A stretch of 7,555 nt of DNA, from positions 1 through 7,555 of the forward strand of contig JAFQND010000249.1 in NCBI GenBank assembly GCA_017396055.1, written 5' to 3'. The position numbers and the translations under genes were made by a program. The notes beneath the pieces were generated by a model. It was given only the letters and a program-made list of their open reading frames with translations, was not told the DNA's origin and made no database searches. Below, piece by piece: positions 1-6,400 of the stretch. The number at the start of each line of letters is the position of its first letter. The stretch's first letter is position 1. This DNA comes from Oscillospiraceae bacterium (GTDB lineage: Bacteria; Bacillota; Clostridia; Oscillospirales; Ruminococcaceae).

Positions 1-629
1 CCACCGGCTGCGGCAAGACCACTCTGGTCTCGATGATCCCCCGCCTTTACGATGTGGATGAAGGTCAGGTACTGGTCGACGGCGTCGATGTCCGTGAATA
101 CAGCCTGAAAAACCTCCGCAACGGCGTCGGTATGGTACTGCAGAAGAACGTTCTCTTCTCGGGAAGCATCACCGAAAACCTCCAGTGGGGCGACGAAGAC
201 GCCACCGAAGAACAGCTGCAGGCAGCCGCTGCCAGCGCACAGGCCCATGATTTCATCACGTCCTTCACCAAGGGCTATGACCATGAGATCGAACAGGGCG
301 GCGCCAACGTCTCCGGCGGTCAGAAACAACGTCTCTGTATCGCGAGAGCTTTACTGAAAAAGCCCAAAATTCTTATTCTCGACGACTCCACCAGTGCGGT
401 CGACACCGCCACCGAAGCCCGTATCCGCCAGACCTTTACCGGCGAACTGAAGGATTCCACCAAACTGATCATCGCCCAGCGCATCACCTCGGTCATGGAT
501 GCAGACCAGATCATCGTCCTCAACGAAGGCATGGTCACCGGCGTCGGTACCCACGAAGAACTGCTCCGCTCCAACCAGGAATATCAGGAGATCTATTACT
601 CTCAGATGGACAGAAAGGAGGAAGCGTAA
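1..629 (+). CDS. Half-ABC exporter subunit with degenerate ATP site (3' part, 5' end outside window)
   Basis: C-terminal part of a nucleotide-binding domain of an ABC multidrug/lipid-type exporter; the reading frame is open from base 3. The membrane domain lies upstream of the window. The first visible residues, TGCGKTTL, are the Walker A loop. Counting from the Met at 33, the Q-loop is LQKN (Q37), the signature is VSGGQ (93-97), and Walker B is ILILDD (113-118). The usual catalytic Glu is Asp (D118, bases 384-386) and the H-loop His is Gln in IAQR (Q149, bases 477-479). These two changes mark the degenerate-site subunit of heterodimeric exporters such as TM287/TM288, BmrC/BmrD and LmrC/LmrD (family knowledge). 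The intact signature would complete the partner's consensus ATP site. The TAA stop at 627-629 is immediately followed by the ATG of the next gene, whose ribosome binding site (AAAGGAGG, 614-621) lies inside this gene, so the two are an operon and probably translationally coupled. Substrate cannot be told. Confidence 0.95.
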   Translation, partial: TGCGKTTLVSMIPRLYDVDEGQVLVDGVDVREYSLKNLRNGVGMVLQKNVLFSGSITENLQWGDEDATEEQLQAAAASAQAHDFITSFTKGYDHEIEQGGANVSGGQKQRLCIARALLKKPKILILDDSTSAVDTATEARIRQTFTGELKDSTKLIIAQRITSVMDADQIIVLNEGMVTGVGTHEELLRSNQEYQEIYYSQMDRKEEA

Positions 630-2486
630 ATGCCCAAACGCGATTTAGAAAACCTCGCCAAACGCTATAACAGCGCTTCTGCCCAGAGAGCCCTGATGAA
701 AGGTCCCGGCGGAAGAAGAGGCCCAGGTGCCCGCGGCTCCGGAAGCAAACCCAAAAACACCAAAGAGACCATCTCCCGCCTGTTTAAGTATATCTCTGCC
801 TATAAGCTGAGAATGGCGGTCGTCTTTGTCTTCATGCTGCTCAGGACTCTTGCCGCTCTGGCGGGTTCCTATATGCTGCGCCCCATCATCAACAACTATA
901 TCGCTGTCGGAAAGCTGGAAGGCTTCTTCATGGCGCTGATGGTGCTGCTGGGCGTTTATCTTGTCAACATCGGCTGTACCTATATGCAGAACCGGCTGAT
1001 GATCACCGTCTCTCAGAACGCCATCGAAAAGATCAGAAACGACCTGTTCGGCAAGCTGCAGAAGCTGCCGGTACGGTTTTACGACAACGAGAACAACGGC
1101 GAGATCATGTCCCGCTTTACCAACGACGTGGACAATATCGGCATGATGCTGGACCACACCATTCTCGGTCTGGTCTCGGGTTCCATCACTCTGATCGGCA
1201 CCACGGTCATGATGTTCTATACCAATATCTGGCTGGCGCTGCTGACCATTCTGTTCGTCCCGCTGTTTATGAAATTCGGCGGATTCATCGCCTCCCGAAG
1301 CCACAAATACTACTCCGCCCAGCAGGCTGCCCTCGGCGCGGTCAACGGCTATATCGAAGAGACTGTCTCGGGTCAGAAGGTCGTCAAGGTCTTCTGTCAT
1401 GAAGAGATCTGTGAGGAAGAGTTCGGTCTGCTCAACGGCGACCTTCGCACCAAACAGCTGCATGCCCAGTTCTTCGGTGGTATCATGGGTCCTGTTCTGG
1501 GTAATCTGAGCCAGGTCAGCTATGCTGTCACCATCGGTATCGGCGGTATTCTCTGTGTCGTCGGCGGCTTTGATATCGGCGGCCTGACCGTATTCGGAAC
1601 CTATGCCCGTCAGTTCAGCATGCCCATCAACGAGATCACCTCTCAGGTCTCCACCATCTTCTCGGCACTGGCCGGTGCAGAGCGTGTGTTTGCCATCATG
1701 GACAAAGAACCCGAACCCGCTGACGCTCCCGATGCTTCCTCCATGGAAGAGATGAAGGGCCATGTGGTGCTGGACGACGTCACCTTCGGCTATAATCCCG
1801 ACAAGACCATTCTGAAAAATATCTCGCTGTATGCAAAACCCGGTCAGAAGATCGCCTTTGTCGGCTCTACCGGTGCAGGCAAGACAACCGTCACCAACCT
1901 GCTCAACCGCTTCTATGATATCCAGGAGGGCACCATCACCATCGACGGCGTCGACATCAAGGACATCAAAATGGATGCTCTGAGAAAGAATATCGCCATG
2001 GTCCTGCAGGACACCCACCTGTTCACCGGCACTGTCATGGAGAATATCCGCTACGGACGTCTGGATGCCACCGACGAAGAGGTCATCGAAGCCGCAAAGA
2101 CCGCCAGTGCCCACAGCTTTATCATGCGTCTCTCGGACGGTTATGACACCATGCTGGAAGGCGACGGCCAAAACCTCTCTCAGGGTCAGCGTCAGCTTCT
2201 GAACATTGCCCGCGCGGCTCTGAGCAAAGCACCCATCCTCGTTCTCGACGAAGCTACCAGCTCGGTCGACACCCGTACCGAACGGCATATCGAGGTGGGC
2301 ATGGACCGGCTCATGGCCGACCGCACCACTTTTGTCATCGCACATCGTCTCTCCACCGTCTGCAACGCCAATGCCATCATGGTACTGGAAAAGGGCGAGA
2401 TCATCGAGCGCGGCGACCACGACCAGCTTCTGGCGCTGAAGGGCCGTTATTACGAGCTCTATACCGGTATGAAAGAACTGGATTGA
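630..2486 (+). CDS. Half-ABC exporter subunit with consensus ATPase residues (heterodimer partner)
   Basis: Complete 618-residue half-transporter, the normal length for a type IV (exporter-fold) ABC subunit. Residues 1-50 form a cytoplasmic tail rich in Gly, Arg and Lys, which I recall as common in clostridial members. Six membrane helices follow at roughly 61-83, 98-118, 176-196, 199-220, 283-303 and 306-325. The ATPase domain begins near 378: A-loop Tyr388, Walker A GSTGAGKTT (412-420), Q-loop Gln460, signature LSQGQ (516-520), Walker B ILVLDE (536-541) with catalytic Glu541, and H-loop His572. The signature is the altered one (LSQGQ for LSGGQ), while Glu and His are intact. This is the exact complement of the upstream subunit, so the pair should have one active and one regulatory ATP site. 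The start is supported by AAAGGAGG nine bases upstream. The operon ends at the terminator at 2526-2558. Export of a drug, peptide or lipid is the likely role; the substrate is unknown. Confidence 0.96.
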   Translation: MPKRDLENLAKRYNSASAQRALMKGPGGRRGPGARGSGSKPKNTKETISRLFKYISAYKLRMAVVFVFMLLRTLAALAGSYMLRPIINNYIAVGKLEGFFMALMVLLGVYLVNIGCTYMQNRLMITVSQNAIEKIRNDLFGKLQKLPVRFYDNENNGEIMSRFTNDVDNIGMMLDHTILGLVSGSITLIGTTVMMFYTNIWLALLTILFVPLFMKFGGFIASRSHKYYSAQQAALGAVNGYIEETVSGQKVVKVFCHEEICEEEFGLLNGDLRTKQLHAQFFGGIMGPVLGNLSQVSYAVTIGIGGILCVVGGFDIGGLTVFGTYARQFSMPINEITSQVSTIFSALAGAERVFAIMDKEPEPADAPDASSMEEMKGHVVLDDVTFGYNPDKTILKNISLYAKPGQKIAFVGSTGAGKTTVTNLLNRFYDIQEGTITIDGVDIKDIKMDALRKNIAMVLQDTHLFTGTVMENIRYGRLDATDEEVIEAAKTASAHSFIMRLSDGYDTMLEGDGQNLSQGQRQLLNIARAALSKAPILVLDEATSSVDTRTERHIEVGMDRLMADRTTFVIAHRLSTVCNANAIMVLEKGEIIERGDHDQLLALKGRYYELYTGMKELD

Positions 2487-2525
2487 TCGTCTGAAAAGAT
2501 CCATGAGGACAGATAAAGATAACAG

Positions 2526-2558
2526 CAGCGTACCCGCAGATGGGTACGCTGTTTTTTT
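2526..2558 (+). terminator. Intrinsic terminator of the ABC exporter operon
   Basis: A perfect 10-bp stem (2526-2535 with 2542-2551, arms cagcgtaccc/gggtacgctg) has a 6-base loop and is followed by seven T (2552-2558). It begins 39 bases after the stop codon of the second ABC gene. Confidence 0.93.
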
Positions 2559-2570
2559 ATGATCATGATC

Positions 2571-2648
2571 GATTTATATTTATATCTTTATTTATATTTG
2601 TATTTTTATTTATATTTATATGGATATGCTTGTTTTTATTTTTATCTC
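2571..2648. repeat. Degenerate TATTTA hexamer array
   Basis: About thirteen consecutive 6-base units resemble TATTTA (exact at 2577, 2589, 2607 and 2613; variants include TATCTT, TATTTG, TATTTT, TATGGA). The TAT half of the unit is much better kept than the second half. The tract is nearly pure A/T and sits among GC-rich genes, directly after the ABC operon terminator. It may be a decayed slippage microsatellite, an easily melted or curved segment, or a protein-binding tract; the sequence does not decide. Read in the frame of the ATG at 2559 it gives alternating Tyr and Leu/Phe. Confidence 0.75.
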
Positions 2649-2817
2649 TCAACCCCTATAAATAATTTATACCTGAAAAGAAGGGTTGTCAAATTTTGGG
2701 GAAATCAAGCCATTCCTGCACCGGAAGAGAAGAAATCATACAGGGAAAAACATGTTATACCGTTTTATCCGTACCGGAAAAGGCGGAATCCTCCTGTGGA
2801 AAAAGAGAAAATTTCAG

Positions 2818-2845
2818 AAAAACGTGGCTTTGCACAAAACAAAGC
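2818..2845 (-). terminator. Weak candidate terminator for spoIIE
   Basis: Read on the minus strand, GCTTTG (2845-2840) pairs perfectly with CAAAGC (2832-2827) around a 7-base loop. Then come four bases and a run of five T (2822-2818). It lies 53 bases past the spoIIE stop codon. The stem is short and the T-run is displaced from it, so termination would be inefficient; no better candidate is visible in this spacer. Confidence 0.35.
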
Positions 2846-2898
2846 TTGGTGGTTTATATACTGTGACGGAAGATTTCGGTGGAAAACTCTGTGTAAAA

Positions 2899-5211
2899 TC
2901 AGTCAGCCGGCATCACCCTGATGACCGCAACGGTGATATCATCCCCCGGCAGACCGTTCTGATGGCGCGCCGCCGAAGCAAGCCTTTTTGCCGCCGCCCC
3001 GGGTGAAGCCTCCGCACAGAGCAGGATCTCTTCTCTCATCCAGTTTTCGCTCACCGCCATGGCGCCGTCGGTGACCATGACCAGCATATCCCCCTGTCTC
3101 AGCCGGACGGTATGACGGTCGTACTCGACCCCCTGCAGGATCCCCACCGGCAGCGACCTGCCGCCCACTGTGATGCATTTTCCGTCCCTGCAGAGAAAAG
3201 AGGGCACCGCACCGGCTTTTAACAGTTCTGCCTTTCCGGAATAGAGGTCGATACAGCCGATGTCGAGGGTTGCAAGGGTCTCGTCCCCCGCTTTACAGAG
3301 AAGGGCGCTGTTGATCAGACGCAGAGCCGCGTCAAACCCGAATCCCGCCTTGATCAGCTTCATGGCAAAGCTGCAGGTCATGATGGAATCCACGGCAGCC
3401 CGTCCGCCGCTTCCCATGCCGTCGCTGAGGACCAGATGGAAATATCCCCTGCCGTCGGTAAAATGGTCACAGCAGTCACCGGAAATGCGGTTGTCGCCGG
3501 CGTTGAGCTGTGCTGTTCCGATCTGGACGGCATATCTCGCCTTTTCACAGAAGACCACCCTTGTCTCGCCGCCGGCTGTCACGACAGAGGGAAGGTCGAA
3601 CGACCTCTCCAGAAGGGCGGATATCCGTTTTGCAAGGCCGGCACCATCCCGTTTCAGCGGTCCGCTCCGCACCAGCTCCACCCGCATCCGGTCGTACCGG
3701 TCGACGGGACACCAGACTTCGCCCGGCTCTTCGCCCAGCTCGATGAGCAGATCTTTTACCTGTCCGGCGGCAGCCCGGTCGGTCCGGCGCAGATCGGAAA
3801 ATTCCTCCCCCAGCGTTCTGAGAAGATCGGCCACGCCGTTTAACTGCTCCGAAGCCACCTGTTTTGCCTCCATGACTTTGCGGCCGGCGGCCTCGCGGGA
3901 TATGTACTCCTGATAATAGCTGTTCACCGACCGGAGCAGTTCGTCGGATTTGGGGCATTTTCCGGTAAAATAGGCGGGCATGTCCTCTTTTTCGGCGTAT
4001 CCTTTTTCTTTCAGCACCGGTGTGAACCGGGAGAAGGCCTCCATCGTCTGGCCATAGGCAGTCTCCCAGCAGAAAAGCTTCAGCCCGCATTTGCGGCAGA
4101 CCCGGTCGGCGGTGCGGTCATAGACATTCTCCATGCTGCAGACACCGCTGGCATACAGTTTTCTGGACACCGCTTCCACTGCCGCGCGGATATCCGTCAG
4201 CGCCTCTGCGGAAAAGCGAAGCCTTGCCGCCGCTCTGGAGGCATCGAAAACCAGCCGCTCCGACCGCTCCTGCGGACGGGGGATCACGGCCATGGCCCGC
4301 TCGGGCATCAGCAGATAAAGCGCCGTACCCAGCGTCATATCCATCGCTGCCGGCAGGGCAGTCTCACCGCCGGAAAGCAGAATACCGGACAGACCGATCA
4401 GCAGACAGAGCACCCCGTGGCGCACCCTTCCGGCAGAGGCAAAATGTGCCGACCAGAATCCCGCCGCCGTACCGACCGCTCCCCCGACGAGCAAAGCGGG
4501 ATCGGAAAGCATCATGGCAGCCGTACAGCAGATCCCTGCCGAAACAGCGGCAGACGGCCCCCTTCTCCTTCCGATGACCGGCACAAGCAGACAGACAAGA
4601 ACTCTTCCCACGTTGAGAAAAGAGACTTCGATCTGACAAAGTCCCGTCAGGACCGTCAGCCCCAGAAGCACAAGACTCATCCGGCCGATGGCGCCCGTTT
4701 CGGAAAGCTTCTGCTCCAGGATCAGTGCCCTTCCGCCGTGCCAGGCAAAATAACAGAGGGTCCCGCCGAGAACACCCTCCGCGAGACAGAAGATGAGGTC
4801 GATATTGCCGTACTCCAATAAAATATTGCGCACCACAAGACAGCCGCCCGTCAGCACAGCCGACACCGCCGACAGAAAAACGCATCCCCTGAGCTTTGGA
4901 TGATCCATCACCAGAAGCTTGACCCCCAGCGCACAGATCAGTGCCACCAGACGGGCGAGGTTTTCTTCAAAGCTGCCGAAAATGCAGTATCCCATCAGTG
5001 CACCGCCGAAAGCGGTCAGGGTATGATTTCCCGGCAGAGCCATGGTCAGCGCCGGTCCGAAAGGCGAGAGCCCGCCCGGCAGCCGGATGCCGCAGGCCAG
5101 CGCGGATGCCAGAAAACTGATCCCCAGTCTGGCCCATTCCAACGGTTTCTGCCCGGGCAGCGATCGCTGCCCCAAAAGCCGCTTTGCCGTATTGTGCATG
5201 ATATCTTTCAT
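2899..5211 (-). CDS. spoIIE: Stage II sporulation protein E, membrane-anchored PP2C-type serine phosphatase
   Basis: A 770-residue protein (B. subtilis SpoIIE is about 827). The family dephosphorylates the anti-anti-sigma factor SpoIIAA-P at the polar septum, releasing sigma F in the forespore, and also helps asymmetric division with FtsZ. Residues about 26-303 carry roughly ten hydrophobic segments. A central region (about 310-540) contains C358, C372, C375 and C381. The phosphatase domain (about 555-768) shows metal-binding Asp in ISGD (D579), SDGMGSG (D597), VTDG (D715) and GDDIT (D757/D758). The 18- and 118-residue gaps between the first three match those I recall for B. subtilis D610, D628 and D746. 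The start is supported by AAAGGA at 5221-5226, nine bases from the ATG. The gene is alone on its strand, convergent with the ABC operon and divergent from thiT. Its presence argues for an endospore former. Confidence 0.96.
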   Translation of the reverse strand: MKDIMHNTAKRLLGQRSLPGQKPLEWARLGISFLASALACGIRLPGGLSPFGPALTMALPGNHTLTAFGGALMGYCIFGSFEENLARLVALICALGVKLLVMDHPKLRGCVFLSAVSAVLTGGCLVVRNILLEYGNIDLIFCLAEGVLGGTLCYFAWHGGRALILEQKLSETGAIGRMSLVLLGLTVLTGLCQIEVSFLNVGRVLVCLLVPVIGRRRGPSAAVSAGICCTAAMMLSDPALLVGGAVGTAAGFWSAHFASAGRVRHGVLCLLIGLSGILLSGGETALPAAMDMTLGTALYLLMPERAMAVIPRPQERSERLVFDASRAAARLRFSAEALTDIRAAVEAVSRKLYASGVCSMENVYDRTADRVCRKCGLKLFCWETAYGQTMEAFSRFTPVLKEKGYAEKEDMPAYFTGKCPKSDELLRSVNSYYQEYISREAAGRKVMEAKQVASEQLNGVADLLRTLGEEFSDLRRTDRAAAGQVKDLLIELGEEPGEVWCPVDRYDRMRVELVRSGPLKRDGAGLAKRISALLERSFDLPSVVTAGGETRVVFCEKARYAVQIGTAQLNAGDNRISGDCCDHFTDGRGYFHLVLSDGMGSGGRAAVDSIMTCSFAMKLIKAGFGFDAALRLINSALLCKAGDETLATLDIGCIDLYSGKAELLKAGAVPSFLCRDGKCITVGGRSLPVGILQGVEYDRHTVRLRQGDMLVMVTDGAMAVSENWMREEILLCAEASPGAAAKRLASAARHQNGLPGDDITVAVIRVMPAD

Positions 5212-5251
5212 GTTTTATCGTCCTTTCCCGGAAAAAACATCCTTTTTCTTC

Positions 5252-5284
5252 AGTATATCGGATGAAAGATGCGGATGCTGTCGG
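5252..5284 (-). promoter_or_regulatory. Candidate spoIIE promoter, Spo0A-type with 21-bp spacer
   Basis: On the minus strand a -10 box TATACT lies at 5257-5252. No good -35 exists 16-18 bases upstream, but CCGACA (5284-5279) stands 21 bases upstream. As I recall, the B. subtilis spoIIG and spoIIE promoters are SigA promoters with such 21-22-base spacers that depend on Spo0A. The reverse strand here reads TGTCGG, five of seven with the TGTCGAA 0A box when extended, so a binding site is only suggested. The -10 lies 41 bases from the start codon. Confidence 0.45.
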
Positions 5285-5310
5285 GAACGGGGAGACAGAG
5301 AAAAAACTCT

Positions 5311-5336
5311 TTGACGGCTGTTGACAAATTCTGTCA
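5311..5336. repeat. TTGAC/TGTCA half-sites between spoIIE and thiT
   Basis: TTGAC occurs at 5311-5315 and again at 5321-5325, ten bases apart (one helical turn). The second copy also forms an inverted repeat tgaca-aattc-tgtca (5322-5326 with 5332-5336). The cluster overlaps the thiT -35 box and lies upstream of the candidate spoIIE promoter. It could be an operator, but part of the match is explained by the -35 itself. Confidence 0.45.
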
Positions 5337-5349
5337 CAGGTGTTATGAT
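5321..5349 (+). promoter_or_regulatory. SigA promoter of the TPP riboswitch/thiT unit
   Basis: Perfect -35 TTGACA (5321-5326), 17-base spacer, and -10 TATGAT (5344-5349, five of six). Transcription would begin close to 5356, just at the first strand of riboswitch P1 (5355-5361), which fits very well. Confidence 0.9.
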
Positions 5350-5354
5350 TATAG

Positions 5355-5456
5355 ACAGATCAGGGGAGCCTGTGCCGCGTTTCGCTGCGAAGGCTGAGAG
5401 GACTTGGATCCGACCCTTTGAACCTGTTTGGGTAATGCCAGCGTAGGAAGATCTGT
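5355..5456 (+). promoter_or_regulatory. TPP riboswitch (THI element)
   Basis: The conserved core of the thiamine pyrophosphate aptamer is plain. Stem P1 is acagatc (5355-5361) with gatctgt (5450-5456). GGGGAGCC follows (5363-5370), a variable P3 arm closes by AGCC/GGCT (5367-5370, 5392-5395), and CTGAGAG (5394-5400) is the pyrimidine-sensing side. CCCTTTGAACCTG (5414-5426) and GGGTAATGCCAGCGTAGG (5430-5447) form the pyrophosphate-sensing side. It lies right after a SigA promoter and 134 bases before thiT, with an intrinsic terminator in between, so it should lower thiT transcription when TPP is plentiful. Confidence 0.97.
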
Positions 5457-5508
5457 GTTTCGAATCGAATGTGTGCCTGCTGCAGAGGTACACAGAAAAT
5501 GATTTGAC

Positions 5509-5547
5509 AGCAGCTGCGTGGGTAAGACCTGTGCAGCTGCTTTTTTT
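5509..5547 (+). terminator. Riboswitch-controlled terminator before thiT
   Basis: A long hairpin pairs 5509-5523 with 5527-5541; the outer nine pairs are perfect (agcagctgc/gcagctgct) and the inner part has three G-U wobbles. It has a tight loop and seven T (5541-5547). The stop signal comes 43 bases before the thiT start codon. The upstream segment ctgctg (5477-5482) can pair with cagcag (5508-5513) and would then compete with this stem. Confidence 0.92.
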
Positions 5548-5590
5548 GCTGCCGGGGCTTCTCTGAAATCCATCTCAAGGAGAAATAGCT

Positions 5591-6262
5591 ATGGCAAATA
5601 AACAAACTGCCAATGTGCTCAGACTGACCGAAAGCGGTCTTCTGGTAGCCATGGGCATCATTCTCGATACCTTTTTCAAATTCCAGGCACCCTGGGCATA
5701 CGGCGGTTCCATCACCCTGTTTTCGATGCTGCCGCTGGTGATCATCGCCTATAAATACGGCGTTGTGTGGGGCTGTGTTTCCGGTCTTGCCCACGGTATG
5801 ATCACCATGTTCATCTCGGGCGGCGGTTCGCCCGGTCTTGCCGCCATGATCCAGGAAAACGGCGCTGCCGTCTTTACCGGTATTCTGATCCTGGACTATG
5901 CGCTGGCATTCGCTGTTATCGGCATCGCCGGCTTTGCGGTACGGTTTACAAAATCCACCTCCTCGGCCCTTGCCTGGGGCTCGGTCATCGGTCTTGCCGG
6001 CCGGTTTGCCTGTCATTTCCTGTCGGGATTTCTGCTGTTCGGCTCTTATGCCGACTGGTTCTTCGGCGAGGTCAGCTGGGGCGGATGGTTCATGGAGACC
6101 TTCAGCGGCGCCGCTTTGAGCGCAGTGTATTCCTTTATCTACAACGGCCTGTACATGATCCCCGAAATGATCCTGACAGCAGTGGGAGCATTGATCGTTG
6201 GCAGACTTCTGGAAAAACAGCTTCAGAAAAACCGCACCAATGTGATTTCTGACGAAAAATAA
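5591..6262 (+). CDS. thiT: ThiT, thiamine-specific S component of an ECF transporter
   Basis: A 223-residue, strongly hydrophobic protein with about six membrane helices. ThiT (formerly YuaJ) binds thiamine in the membrane and uses the shared EcfA/EcfA'/EcfT module, which is not in this window, for ATP-driven uptake. Family signatures present: APWAYGGSI (33-41) in the first ligand-facing loop, LDYALAF (101-107), GRFACHFLSG (137-146), and YSFIYNGLYMIPE (180-192), matching the conserved RF..H..SG and YS..YN..Y..PE patterns of the family. It is somewhat longer than the roughly 180-190 residues usual for ThiT. Extra length lies around 150-170, rich in Trp, Phe and Gly, and in a charged C-terminal tail. 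The start is set by AAGGAGA (5577-5583). The TPP riboswitch just upstream supports the assignment independently. The stop codon is 50 bases before the manganese riboswitch, with no terminator seen in between. Confidence 0.95.
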   Translation: MANKQTANVLRLTESGLLVAMGIILDTFFKFQAPWAYGGSITLFSMLPLVIIAYKYGVVWGCVSGLAHGMITMFISGGGSPGLAAMIQENGAAVFTGILILDYALAFAVIGIAGFAVRFTKSTSSALAWGSVIGLAGRFACHFLSGFLLFGSYADWFFGEVSWGGWFMETFSGAALSAVYSFIYNGLYMIPEMILTAVGALIVGRLLEKQLQKNRTNVISDEK

Positions 6263-6263
6263 G

Positions 6264-6301
6264 CGTTATACTTGACTAACTCTCTGCTTTTCCGTTATAC
6301 T
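6264..6301 (+). repeat. 9-base direct repeat CGTTATACT
   Basis: The nonamer occurs at 6264-6272 and 6293-6301, 29 bases apart. Each copy contains TATACT, a -10-like box. The second is the better promoter because TTGACT lies 18 bases upstream of it. Confidence 0.7.
6272..6301 (+). promoter_or_regulatory. SigA promoter of the Mn riboswitch/mntP unit
   Basis: -35 TTGACT (6272-6277), 18-base spacer, -10 TATACT (6296-6301); each box matches five of six consensus bases. The predicted start, near 6308, precedes the riboswitch P1 strand at 6313 by a few bases. Confidence 0.85.
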
Positions 6302-6312
6302 GATAAAAGTGT

Positions 6313-6400
6313 GATAAGGGAGTAGTCGGCGCGCGAAGGCACGCAGCACAGTCAACATACTGACCTGGTTCTGGCTATGCTTGAAATGACGAGACTTATC
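6313..6400 (+). promoter_or_regulatory. yybP-ykoY manganese riboswitch
   Basis: The aptamer has P1 gataag (6313-6318) paired with cttatc (6395-6400). Its two family-defining Mn-binding loops are GGGAGTAG (6318-6325) and the CAACATACTGA segment (6353-6363). Between them a GC-rich arm (about 6329-6345, cgcgcgaaggcacgc region) carries the first coaxial stack. This class binds Mn(II) directly and commonly precedes mntP, as it does here. The 3' strand of P1 lies inside the left arm of the following terminator hairpin, so a folded aptamer and a terminator exclude one another. That predicts transcription ON with Mn(II). Confidence 0.95.

Larger units (their letters stand above)
2559..2898. other. 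AT-rich convergent intergenic spacer, no supported gene
   Basis: This 340-base gap separates the ABC operon from the 3' end of spoIIE. It holds the hexamer array (2571-2648), an odd palindrome tataaat-a-atttata (2657-2671) flanked by caaccc/gggttg (2650-2655, 2683-2688), and a weak hairpin near 2818-2845. A + frame is open from the ATG at 2559 to 2921 (120 codons), but it has no ribosome binding site, starts in the first base after a terminator T-tract, has low-complexity content and runs into the end of spoIIE. I do not call it a gene. Confidence 0.7.

Noticed and set aside
645..2504. A 619-codon open frame on the minus strand opposite the second ABC gene
   Set aside because: It mirrors the codon pattern of a well-supported ABC gene. 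Its translation is His/Asp/Gly/Val-rich with no recognisable domain, and the ABC motifs on the + strand are decisive.
2795..2890. TTTTCCACA-like matches resembling DnaA boxes
   Set aside because: Two imperfect matches only, each off the TTATCCACA consensus, and no dnaA/dnaN or other origin context.
2559..2921. 120-codon + frame with alternating Tyr-Leu N-terminus
   Set aside because: It lacks a ribosome binding site, starts right after a terminator T-tract, and overlaps the 3' end of spoIIE. I keep the repeat as a finding but not as a gene.
2686..3006. 106-codon + frame with a TTG start in the intergenic spacer
   Set aside because: No ribosome binding site, no recognisable domain, and a third of it lies antisense to spoIIE.
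3260..4821. Several 130-217 codon + frames and a minus frame inside spoIIE
   Set aside because: They are GC-rich shadow frames of spoIIE, rich in Arg, Pro and Ser, with no start signals.
5360..6016. 218-codon minus frame across the TPP riboswitch and thiT
   Set aside because: It runs antisense through a riboswitch, a terminator and a clear membrane protein gene, and its translation has no family signature.
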